A stretch of 64,000 nt of DNA, taken from positions 66,098,322-66,162,321 of the forward strand of contig CM055100.1 of NCBI GenBank assembly GCA_029204225.1. The letters run 5' to 3'. Within the stretch, counting starts at the first letter, position 1. The number at the start of each line of letters is the position of its first letter. Of the stretch, positions 42,389-52,677 are shown one piece after another. A program made the position numbers and the translations under genes. The stretch comes from Diphasiastrum complanatum. Lineage: Eukaryota > Streptophyta > Lycopodiopsida > Lycopodiales > Lycopodiaceae. Under the pieces are notes generated by a model. It made no database searches, had not been told where the DNA came from, and saw only the letters and a program-made list of their open reading frames with translations.

Positions 42389-43080
42389 CCCTTATAGCTA
42401 AACGATCGGCAGCTATCCTTGAATATACCACCCCCGTGGACGCACCCGTGCTTTCACCGTTAGGCAGCACATTGCCACAGTAACGCTCCCACCAAATCTA
42501 GTCGATAGCCCTTATAGCTAAACGATCGGCAGCATACCCCCAATCGTGGACTCACCCGTGCTTTCACCGTTAGGCAGCACATTGCCTCAGTAACGCCCCC
42601 ACCAAATTTGGTCGATAGCCCTTATAGCTAAACGAACGGCAACTATCCTTGAATATACCACCCCCGTGGACGCACCCATGCTTTCACCGTTAGGCAGAAC
42701 ATTGCCTCAGTAATGCCCCCACCAAATCTAGTCGATAGCCCTTATAGCTAAACGATCGGCAGCATACCACCCAAATAATGGACGCACCCGTGCTTTCACC
42801 GTTAGGCAGCACATTGCCTCAGTAAGGCCCAACCAAATTTGGTCGATAGCCCTTATAGATAAACGAACGGTGGCTATCGCACCCCACAAGGCACAAACCG
42901 TGCTTACACCAACCTAATGGTAGCACATTGCCTCATCTGTCCTACGTGCACGCGCCAGGCCCGAACCACAAAAACTGACCGTGCTTACACCTCAAGGGCA
43001 GCACCTTGACTCATCAAGCCCCCGTTCTGCCGACCACCACGACCGTGGAGGCACCCGTGCTTACACTGTGGGCACCACTG
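42389..43080 (-). mobile_element. Host element O, segment 3: expanded leader array
   Basis: Reverse complement of the retroelement leader, here expanded. The landmark cttatag[ca]ta recurs at 42391, 42511, 42621, 42741 and 42852, with alternating spacings of 120 and 110 bp. Each unit carries one stem-loop (gtgctttcaccgttaggcag then cac in most). After 42925 the non-amplified leader continues to the junction with LTR fragment G. The outer LTR of element O is not found. Confidence 0.8.
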
Positions 43081-43785
43081 TGACCATAATCCACTCCCGA
43101 CGCCACTGTGACCATAATCCAGCCGGCGCCAAGTTCCTATGGCTGAAAATCTTTGATTGATTCTAACGGAGTCCAGAGAGCTCAGATCGATGTGCAATCA
43201 CCTCACACGATCTAGGCATGATTAAAGGAAGCGTGGGGATAAATAGAATCTAGAGAGAGAAAATGACTTTCTAGAAAGAGAAAATTCTAGAGAGAGAAAA
43301 ATGTGCTTTACCAGCCTGGGTAGAGTGCTTAGTATGAGGGGGGTGCCGAATCCCACCAATACTATAGGGGAGTGCGGGTTGCGACTCAGGGCAAGCTCCA
43401 ACCAAGTCTCAGCCTCCTTTGTTGGAATGTTGTCATGGCTCTCGCCTTGGCATGCTAGCGCCCCGAAGACTAGGGTCGGTCACACACTTAAAATGTAACT
43501 TTCTCAGATTTATCAATAAAGTGGGATTTTTCTCAAACTGACTTTGATTACCTTCTGGGTTTCAGTGTTCGGTAAAAGCGCCAGTTGTAAGGCCGCTTCA
43601 AATTTTTTAAGTTGGCACATAGCTGAGGGTCGTATCCCGGGACGCCAGCGGTATGCCGTCGGGACCATTCGGTCCGTGGCACCAGCGGTATGCTGTCGGG
43701 ACCATTTGGTCCAGGAACTAGTTGTTTCCATATCTGTCGCGGCTTGTGGTTCTGAGTGTTCCTTGCATGAACGTGAATGGGTGAA
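43081..43785 (+). repeat. LTR fragment G
   Basis: Middle part of the 1.2-kb LTR in plus orientation. The boundary is complex: tgtgaccataatcca is repeated at about 43079 and 43108 on the left. On the right, ttccttgcatgaacgtg is duplicated at about 43758-43807. A short reversed LTR piece (ggctggattatggtcacagt) at about 43830 then leads to plus-oriented leader. Confidence 0.75.
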
Positions 43786-43825
43786 CGTGGTTCCTTGCAT
43801 GAACGTGGTTCTGAGTGTGGGCGTC

Positions 43826-44643
43826 GGCTGGATTATGGTCACAGTGGTGCCCACAGTGTAAGCACGGGTGCGTCCACGGTTGGGGTGGTCGGCAGAACGA
43901 GAGACTTGATGAGGCAAGGTGCTGCTCTTGAGGTGTAAGCACAATCAGTTCCCGCGATTCGGGCCTAGCGCCGTCTGCACATAGGATAGATGAGACAATG
44001 TGCTGCCATTAGGTTTGTGAAAGCACGGTCTGTGCCTTGTGGGGTGCGGGGTGACATATTCGAACTATACGGGTTAACATTGATACAGAAATGCTGCTCG
44101 AATTCGAGTGTAAAGCACGGGTTGTTAGCTGCCGGTGCTGGATAGTTGCCGATCGTTTAGCTATAAGGGCTATCGACCAACAAGTGGTGGGGCGTGACTA
44201 AGGCAATGTCCTGTTTAATGGTGAAAGCACGGATGGTTGGATGGATGTTTCCCCGTGGGCTAATTTTGTGATAGATTTGAGTGGGCGCGGCTAGGCAAAG
44301 GTCCTACGTCCAGTCTCAAGGGGAATGTGGCTTGAGAGGGATCCTCTGTGTTTGCTTTGGTTGGTATGTTCGTTTGTGGTGTGCTTGTTTGGACCTGAAT
44401 AACCCCTAGTTGCTTAACTTCTTCCAGGTGATCTGATCTAGTTGGGAGTTGAAGGAGGAGTTTACATTTGTGGGTGGACGACATACAAGTATGGAGAGGA
44501 GCTTCCATGGGGCAACCTCCAAGATTGGCCCAAGATTATTATTCCTATCCGGGAAGATCGCGGAGAGGAAGTCAGATTTCATGATCGACTCCGGAGCTTT
44601 CCATAACTATATTTCAAGGAGCGTAGTGGAAGAGTTCAGCTTG
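43826..44643 (+). pseudogene. Gypsy leader and protease start, interrupted
   Basis: A leader with the same stem-loop repeats is followed by a frame from 44449 encoding the front of an aspartic protease (DFMIDSGAFHNYISRSVVEE). It breaks at 44643, where LTR H begins. The same leader and protease start again at 45546-46440. This is therefore a second, partial copy of the coding element. Confidence 0.8.
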
Positions 44644-45545
44644 TGTTGTAAAGCTGACTCAGGTGCACCCAGCGTAAGGGGTGACGCTCCCTAAGGTCCC
44701 AGAGCAAGTTAGAACGTCAAGGACTGAGCCTCCGACTTGTGGTGAGCCAGTCAAGTAGTCACAAGTCATGAGCTAGCTCTAGAGCTCGAGTCATGGCCTA
44801 GTCATGAAGCAAGTTGATTCTGCCGCCGGGACGGCTCCCGGGACCCATGTCCGGGAGCCAGATTGATTCTGCTAGGCTTGCCAGGCTTAATCAACAAAAT
44901 AAGAACTAAGTCCTAAAAAGCGTGCTTTAATAGAAAGCACTATATTTCAGGACAGAGGGGGTGCGCCGAACCACAGCAGAACTATAGGGGGAGTCCGACA
45001 AACAGAAACTTGGGCAGCTCAACCAGCGCTAGGAATCCAGTCGCCAGGTCTCAGCTCCCTCTACCAGCACGAGCTAGGCACAATGCTCAGCACATGTTGG
45101 TGGCCCCGAGACCTGTCAGTCTATGTATGAATGTAACCTCTTCTAGATCTAATAAAGTTGATCATTGGGGATGATTACCATTTCGGTTTCGCCTCCGGGA
45201 CTGGTCCAAGTGGAAAGACCCTTACTACAACCTTTTTGCATCGCTGGCGCCTAAGGGTCCACATCACCGATGTGTGGCTTGCCGCTATGCCAATTGGTCA
45301 GTTTGGCGACCACTATGCCTTGGGTTTCATGTGTGGCTTGTCTTTGCCTTTGGTTGCCTTTTGGGGATGGATTCTGAGTTGGCTTTCGGGTTGGTTGGGA
45401 TTCCAGTTTTCTTAAGTCTGAATGGTTAAGCTTGTTATGTTTCCGAGTTGGCTTTTATGTAAGTGCATGATGGATGAATGCTAGACTTAAGCGTGTGTTG
45501 GGGAAACCTCTCAAGTCCTACGCCCTTTGAGGCGCCGGCACAACA
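44644..45545 (+). repeat. LTR H, second LTR subfamily (902 bp)
   Basis: Begins tgttgtaaagctgactcagg and ends ggcacaaca. The termini, the aatgtaacctcttct / aataaag region (45129-45155) and the tgattaccatttcggtttc stretch are related to LTRs A-G. The rest differs, including the U3, which lacks the ggcgcc cluster. It is followed by a primer site and the shared leader. Confidence 0.85.
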
Positions 45546-45547
45546 TG

Positions 45548-45559
45548 TGGTATCAGAGC
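45548..45559 (+). other. Primer-binding site of coding gypsy element
   Basis: tggtatcagagc two bases after LTR H, identical to those of elements 1 and 2. Confidence 0.9.
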
Positions 45560-46240
45560 CGACTAGACGGTCAGCTACGCAAGTCTCACATGGATGGCCA
45601 CGTTTTAGGATTTGTCAGGACAACTGTTGCGCAAGGTGCTGCCCACAATGTAAGCACGGGTGCGTCCATGGTCGGGGTGGTCGGCAGAACGGGGGACTTT
45701 ATGAGGCAAGGTGCTACCCTTGAGGTGTAAGCACGGTCAGTTCCCGCGGTTCGGGCCTGGCGTCGTCTGCACGTAGGATAGATGAGACAATGTGCTGCCA
45801 TTAGGTTGGTGAAAGCACGGTCTGTGCCTTGTGGGGTGCGGGGTGACATATTCGAACTGTACGGGTTAACCATTGATACACAGATGCTGCTCGAATTCGG
45901 GTGTAAAGCACGGGTGGTTAGCTGCCGGTGCAGGATAGCTGCCGATCGTTTTGCTATAAGGGCTATCGACCAAAAGTGGTGGGGCGTGACTGAGGCAATG
46001 TGCTGCTTAATGGTGAAAGCACAGATGGTTGGATGGGTGTTTCCCCGTGGTCTAATTATGTGATAGATTTGAGTGGGTCCGGGTAGGGAAACGTCCTACG
46101 TCCGGTCTCAAGGGGAATGTGGCTTGAGAGGGATCCTCTGTGTTTGCTTTGGTTGGTATGTTCGTTTGTGGTGTGGTTGTTTGGACCTGAATAACCCCTG
46201 GTTGCTTAACTTCTTCCAGGTGATCTGATCTAGTTGGGAG
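45560..46240 (+). other. Leader of coding gypsy element
   Basis: Closely similar to the first 500 bp of the interior of elements 1 and 2, with the same set of gtgct...agcac stem-loops (about 45634-46022). No gag gene follows it. The protease frame begins directly after. Confidence 0.8.
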
Positions 46241-46678
46241 TTGAAGGAGGAGTTTACATTTGTGGGCGGACGACATACAAGTATGGAAAGGAGCTTCCAT
46301 GGGGCAACCCCCAAGATTGGTTCAAGATTATTATTCCTATCCGGAAAGATCGCGAGGAGGAATTCAGATTTCATGATTGACTCCGGAGCTTCACATAACT
46401 ATATTTCAAGGAGCGTAGTGGAACAGTTCAACTTGCCGACCAGAAATGTAACATCAATGCTCAAGGTAGAAACAACAAAGGGAGCACTGGATGCAGACAA
46501 AGCAACATTGAACATCCTGGTGCAAATTGGGAGATGGAAGGCTAAACTTAGCTTTTTGATTTTAGAGATGGATACCTTCGATGTAATTTTGGGCCTTCCC
46601 TAGCTAAATGAACATTATATTGCAGTTTTGGGTAGGAGCTCAAACTTGGTTCTCTTGGATTACAAGGGATAGATCTGT
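46241..46678 (+). pseudogene. Gypsy aspartic protease
   Basis: The frame from 46241 contains DFMIDSGASHNYISRSVVEQ (catalytic DSG) and ends FDVILGLP before TAG at 46601-46603. The family usually has Trp there (GLPW), so this is one transition from intact. The frame continues beyond (LNEHYIAVLGRSSNLVLLDY) to a second TAG at 46670-46672. Gag is missing upstream. Confidence 0.85.
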
Positions 46679-47885
46679 ATGACAAAAGCTCTGCCTGGAG
46701 GGAATGCTAAGGGCACCGATATTGAACAAAATCTGGTTGCTGCATCTGTGATTAAAAGCGTGGCGAAAGGGAAAAGGTCAAAGTGCTTTCTTTGTATCTG
46801 CAAAGAGGTTCCAAAAGGGAAAAATGCACAACAGAAGAACTTGCCAAAGGAGGTGGCAGATTTGCTAGAGGAATTTAGCGATGTATTTCCGGAAGAACTC
46901 CCAGCTAAGTTACCTCCTCGAAGACTAGTGGACCATAAGATTGAGTTGGTACTAGGAACAGAACCAACTTCACGAGCACCCTACAGGATGACCCAAGAAG
47001 AGTTGGTGGAACTGAAACGACAACTTGGTGAATTGATAGACAAAGGATTCATTAGACCCAGTGCCTCGCCTTTTGGAGCCCCAGTGTTATTCATGGAAAA
47101 GACGGACAAGACACTGCAGATGTGTGTGGATTATCGCATGCTCAACAAAGGTACCATCAAGAACAAGTATCCCATGCCTAGAATTGATGACATGTTCGAC
47201 CAGCTCAAACATGCCAGATATTTTAGCCGAATAGATCTCAGATCTGGATATCACCAAATTTGAATAGCTAAAGGCGATGAGCACAAAACGGCTTTTCGAA
47301 CACGGTATGGGAGCCACGAATTCAGGGTGATGCCATTTGGTCTAACAAACACACCAGCCACTTTTTGCACGTTGATGAACAACATTTTTCAAGATTGCTT
47401 AGATGAATTTGTCATTGTGTACATCAACGACATCTTGGTGTTTAGTCGTAGCCTCAAAGATCACATTAAACATTCTAAGGACAGTCCTCCAACGACTGAG
47501 GAAGAACAACTTGTTCGCGAAAAGAGAAAAATGTGAATTTGTGGTAGAGGAAGTTGATTTTCTTGGACATGTTATAGGCTACGGACGAATTCGGATGGAT
47601 CCTAAGAAGATTAAGACTATCTTGGATTGGGTGGCTCCTAAAACTGTTCATGGCATCAAATCCTTTGTGGGCTTATGTAGCTTTTACAGGAGATTCATTG
47701 AGGCATTTAGCAAAATTGTGGCACCACTGCTGGAGCAGACCAAGACTCATCTGAAGATGACATGGACACCGGAATGTGAAGCAGCGTTCCAAGAACTAAA
47801 ACGACGGATCACTCAGGAACCCATCCTTGCCTTACTGCACTTTAGCAAATCTTTCGAAATACATACAGACGCGTTGAACTTCTAA
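46679..47885 (+). pseudogene. Gypsy reverse transcriptase and partial RNase H
   Basis: 46679-47263 holds the RT front: [10 protein letters not shown] and [13 protein letters not shown], then TGA at 47261-47263 where Arg is usual. 47264-47500 continues with [13 protein letters not shown] and [12 protein letters not shown]. The first catalytic Asp of YxDD is Asn here (aac), so the enzyme would be dead even without stops. A frameshift near 47480 leads to 47403-47885 in another frame, with [23 protein letters not shown] and the RNase H start IHTDALNF, where the element ends abruptly. Integrase and 3' LTR are absent. Confidence 0.88.
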
Positions 47886-49617
47886 CAGAATCAGATACTA
47901 TCCGAAGGCGACTGCCAACAACATGTAGTGCCTTAATCCTAATTGTAAAGTACAGATTAAGCATTTTTTTTAATTAGTTAGCCATATGTATATAATCCAA
48001 TCCAAAACACAATTGTTTTGTTCTTTCTCTCTGTTATTACAGAGTATTGTTTTAGGAAGAACGCGACTTTGACTGCATTCAGACTGTATCTATTCGCGAT
48101 TGAATAATCAATGTTTTAGTAATCTAGGTCTTGTATATTGTGATTCAATGCTTATTTTATTCATGTTCAGATTCTTTCTTGCTTGCAGATAAACTTATTC
48201 ATAGATTAAATTGTCTCGTATGATTGATAGTCTGAGTCGATTGTGACACTCTAATCTCCGCACCTAATATGCTTCCACAAAGCTAAATCTAAAACCAATC
48301 TAATTCGTGCATGGCCATGGAATCGATTGTATTGATCCAGTGACTTCGAAACTGTGATCAAGTAGGACAGACTTCGAACTATCAAAGTTGGTCTGAATAC
48401 AATAGACGTAGTTGCATGCATCGAGGATTCCCCACTCGCTTCTCTCTGTCGCGACCACACTCACAACACCAGACGAGCGATATAGCAATCCCAACAACCC
48501 ATTCTCCATGCATTTCACACATTCTCACATGTTGAACTAGTCTACCGATTGCCATGAACCTGCTGAAACGAGAGTATCGGCCAAAGATTTGTTTTTCAAA
48601 CTCTATATTACCTGCTAAACATGTTAGGACGGGTCTGACTCATTCTCTCCCAACTTAGGAGATCAGGTAGCAGGTTGGAGAGACTAACCTATGCAACAAG
48701 CTAATCCGTTGCACGGGTCCATGTTAATGTGCAAAATGACCCAGTGGCCCATTCTTGATGTCAAGAATGGTGCGACATCAAGAATGGGCCGAGTTCTCAT
48801 TCATGTAAAGGTGCTCTTATCCCTCTCGCTTAGTGGCACTGTGGGAGTTTGGACTAGGTCAATAGATGCTTGCCACATGGTGAGCATCCATTGGCCATGA
48901 ATTCTTGTTACGATGTACAGATCAATGATACCTGAGCATTGTGAGAGGAAGCTTGGACTCACACCTCCTTGAACTTTGATAAGGTATTTGCTCAATAATG
49001 TCATTTTGCTTATGGGATTTCGGATAGGGTACTGCTCTCACATGTGAACAATGTCTTTTAGATAGGGGGCACCACTTAACCCAACTTTCATGTGAAACCA
49101 CCCTAAGATTAACAAGCTATGTATTTGGTTCCAGAAAATCTTTTTCTATGCAAGATAAGTTAGGGTGAGCATATTTGACATCCACCAGATTTTCTATGCA
49201 AAAGCATATTTGACACCACCATTGCAGTGACAGTGGTGGTTAGCAACCATCTAATTCTTCAAAATGGTGGTATCATTCATCACCTTTAGATTTGTGGGAC
49301 ATCACCACTGCCACGATAGTGGTGCTGGTAAATATGCTCATATGATTAAACATTGGAAAGAGTCCTAGTGGCAAGTATTCTAAGTGGTTGGTGGTGCTAA
49401 AAAAATAGAAATAAATAAATACTCGTGTTTGTGCCATATAAGGCTTAAGATATAGGCTTAAAATATTTCAAAAAATCATACGCTCGCACAAACATGCTGA
49501 ATCGAAGGGAAGCTAAATTTGCAGGGAAAATTCATGCAAAGTTAACAGAGAATAAACACAAAATGAACGAGGGGAAGAGAGAACAAACAGAACAAACGCG
49601 GAATGAATGAGGGAGAG
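47886..49617. other. Unassigned intergenic DNA
   Basis: No coding similarity is recognised. It contains a perfect hairpin at 48746-48790 and two imperfect inverted repeats of the caccac/gtggtg type at about 49210-49245 and 49305-49330. Confidence 0.5.
48746..48790. repeat. Perfect 17-bp stem hairpin
   Basis: ggcccattcttgatgtc at 48746-48762 and its exact mirror at 48774-48790, with an 11-base loop. The loop repeats part of the arm (aagaatgg). Confidence 0.9.
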
Positions 49618-49626
49618 AGAGAACAA

Positions 49627-49652
49627 ACACACACACACACACACACACACAC
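49627..49652. repeat. (CA)n microsatellite
   Basis: About 26 bp of CA dinucleotides. Confidence 0.9.
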
Positions 49653-49751
49653 AGAATGGAGGAGTGGTAGCAAGCAGCATGTAAAGAAGGCGGAGCAGAG
49701 GCACAGAAGGCGCACCGGACGCAGCAACAGCAGGCAAAGCGAGAGGAGACA

Positions 49752-49752
49752 G

Positions 49753-49817
<65 letters not shown>

Positions 49818-49841
49818 TCCAGGCAAAGACAACAGCAGCCC

Positions 49842-49894
<53 letters not shown>
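49752..49894. repeat. Two (AG)n microsatellites
   Basis: About 62 bp of AG at 49752-49814 and about 50 bp at 49845-49894, separated by 30 bp of unique sequence. The overlapping reading frames are products of the repeat and not genes. Confidence 0.92.
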
Positions 49895-49896
<2 letters not shown>

Positions 49897-50168
49897 CCAT
49901 ACCCTCTTATACGCGTGCCACATGTGGGCCATACCCTTTGCCAGACACGTGTCAGTATGGGAACATATTGGGTTCAAGAATAACAACGCATGGCCACATG
50001 ACAGATCGGCTGACAAAAAATTTACACACGTGTCGCACATGTGTTCAAACATGCTGATGTGGCATGACATGTCGTGCACATACTGGACGGTGGTCTGTAT
50101 ACCGTCTCCGTGTTGAACACGAATTGGTCGACTAAACTTTTTTCAAAATAGTGGGAACATGTAATTAG

Positions 50169-51387
50169 TGTAGCGCAGGCATCCCAAAGGGAGCCGGGAA
50201 CCACGACTTAGCTTCCCAGCCTTCAACTATTGCCATCCAAACCCACTTGACATACAAGCAGCCAACTCGCCAACAACGATCAGACTTAACCAACTTGAAG
50301 TTCCGAAAACCAACATTGAGATCCAACCTGGCGCCATGCCAGATCGGGGGTCCCGACGTGGGTGACTTCCCTCCAAGCAAGCCGCCCGACATACATCAAA
50401 CTTAACCAACTCGAAGCTTCGTTACAAACGAGTAACATCCATTCCAAGCAAGCGGTCTGACTTACATCAGACTTAACCAACTGAAAGCTTCGTCACGAGC
50501 GCTGGAAGCCAACCTGGCGCCATGCCAGACTGGACAGCCATAAACAGGTAACATCCACCCAAGCAAGCCATCCAACTCAGCCGACAGGTTAGAGCCCGTT
50601 CCCCAAGAGCTTAACCCATTCACGTTCATGCAAGGAACACTCAGAACCACAAGCCGCGAGAGATATGGAAACAACCAGTTCCTGGACCAAATGGTCCCGA
50701 CACATACCGCTGGCGTCGCGGACCGAATGGTCCCGACGGCATACCGCTGGCGTCCCGGGATACGACCCTCAGCTATGTGCCAAGTTAAAAATTTTGAAAG
50801 CGGCCTTACAACTGGCGCTTTTACCGAACACTGAAACCCAGAAGGTAATCAGAGTCAGTTTGAGGAAAATCCCACTTTATTGATAAATCTGAGAAGGTTA
50901 CATTTCAAGTGTGTGACCGACCCTAGTCTCCGGGGCGCTAGCATGCCAAGGCGAGAGCCATGACAACATTCCAGCAAGGGAGGCTGAGACTTGGTTGGAG
51001 CTCGCCCTGAGTCGCAACCCGCACTCCCCTATAGTATTGGTGTGATTCGGCACCCCCCCTCATACCAAGCACTCTACCCAAGCTGGTAAAGCACGTTTGT
51101 CTCTCTCTAGGATTTTCTCTTTCTAGAAAGTCATTTTCTCTCTCTAGATTTTATTGATCCTTAGGCTTCCTTTAATCATGCTTAGATCGTGTGAGGTGAT
51201 TGCACATCGATCTGAGCTCTCTGGACTCCGCTAGAACCGATCAAAGATTTTCAGCCATAGGAACTTGGCGCCGGCTGGATTCTGGTCACAGTGGCGCCGG
51301 GAGCGGCGTCGGGAGCAGCAGGGGCGCTGCTGGCGCCGGGGACATAGCTGGCGCCGGAAGTAAACCTTGTAAAGTAGCTTTACAACA
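50169..51387 (-). mobile_element. Solo LTR of the 1.2-kb family
   Basis: A complete 1219-bp LTR in reverse orientation, from tgtagcgcagg to agctttacaaca. The perfect 5-bp target duplication attag lies at 50164-50168 and 51388-51392. No interior sequence is attached. Recombination between the two LTRs of a full element leaves this structure. It ends 1.29 kb before the ATG of the PPR gene and could contribute promoter sequence, including its ggcgcc-rich block (51265-51355), although its own transcription would run away from the PPR gene. Confidence 0.95.
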
Positions 51388-51392
51388 ATTAG

Positions 51393-52677
51393 GCTTTTCT
51401 TATTTTTAGAAGCAGCAAAACTAAACCCTAAAAGGAGGCTTTTCTTCTTCTTGGAGCTATGGCGATGCATCAGATTCAAGTAACTTCACTTCATTTTGTC
51501 ACAGCAGAGCTAGCTTTCATCGGGACTGTTCGCCAGGCATTTGGGTAGCTGATCTGATAATTTTGTCTTCCTAATTCTCGGGCTTCATTTCACAGTTAAT
51601 TTCCCTGGATATGGCTATGCAGAGGAATAGGTTATTGGCAGGTGGGGTGCGGATTGCAGTAAAAGCTGACATGCTAAAGAACTGATTGGTCAGCAACTTA
51701 TTTGTTACATTCAGGATGATGCACCTGGATCTGAAGGCGCATGGGATGATCTTCTTTGAAAATGCTTCATTTGAAGCGAAGTTTCTTCGCGATTGGCAAG
51801 ATTAAGGACTATTAATCCGGAATAGAGGTACCAGACAGATAGGTTTTGAAACCCTAAGTGATCTTCTTGAGATGCGACAAACTTAGGCGTGCAGATTTAC
51901 GAAGACCGCAACAGGTATATAGAAGGGTATGGGGTGGTTTTCATTGTTGTTATTGCACTTCTGACAATTTTGAAATATTTTTGCCGTGAAGTCTTGTACT
52001 AGATTGGACCCAACGTGCAAAAGAACAAATGCGAATGAAGTCTGTTGTTCCTACTATGTGGATTGGAAAGATGTCCTTATTAGGGTTAGTGGATCGATCG
52101 CCTGAAAAGCAAGAGAAACGCATCCAATTTCGCATCTTAAAGGGTCATTTAAATCACAGTAAGATCGGAATGCAGTTACAGAACATGTAGCGTTCTTCAA
52201 GATGGGGAGAAAAATCCTCCAACCTCTGGTGACGGGTCATTTACATGGGGAAACTTCAAATGCCAGTGTGACTAGAGTCTTTTCTTGGCTGCTGGCTCAG
52301 TGTAGGGTTTCAGGAAAGGACTTGAACTATGTTGCTTTTGACAGAACTATAAGACTCGTTCAGCCACTCTGGCAGATGAGAGCTTATGATTTGCTCTTCC
52401 TTTTACCAGTTTTCTTGAAAGCAATGCTGATCATGCACAAAGCATCTGACGCAGACTTTGGGGTTAGGGCTTGGAGACGGTACTTATTATGCGCTTCTTC
52501 TACTACAAAAAATATGAATGTCAATCTTGATAAACCAATTGTATACAAAATAAAGCATTTCGCAAAGCTGCGACTTTTTATTGCGTATAATTGTTTGCAG
52601 TTGCATATGGGACGTTCTTGAGTTTGTTGTTCTATGAGAGTGGATAAGATTTGTTTCTTCGTTATCCTGCTCTGGTA
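51393..52677 (+). promoter_or_regulatory. Upstream region of the PPR gene
   Basis: Presumed promoter and 5' untranslated region. A telo-box-like aaaccctaaa lies at 51423-51432, followed by a tttcttcttcttgg pyrimidine stretch. In-frame stop TAA at 52645-52647 precedes the PPR frame. Short open frames here, including 52202-52621, have no motif. No transcription start can be fixed. Confidence 0.45.

Noticed and set aside
42389-42925. CRISPR-like array because of regular repeats
   Set aside because: The whole unit including the spacers is repeated, the locus is in plant nuclear DNA, and the unit is a known part of the retroelement leader.
49513-50079. Frames rich in Ser-Leu or Arg-Glu repeats
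   Set aside because: They come from the (AG)n/(CT)n repeats at 49752-49894. The frames at 22211-22447 and 29378-29644 have the same origin.
52202-52621. A 139-codon frame upstream of the PPR gene
   Set aside because: It has no recognised motif, unusual composition, and lies in the likely 5' untranslated region. It is treated as chance.
52651-52677. An upstream start for the PPR protein nine codons earlier
   Set aside because: The codon at 52651 is TTG. The first in-frame ATG is at 52678, and a TAA lies in frame at 52645.
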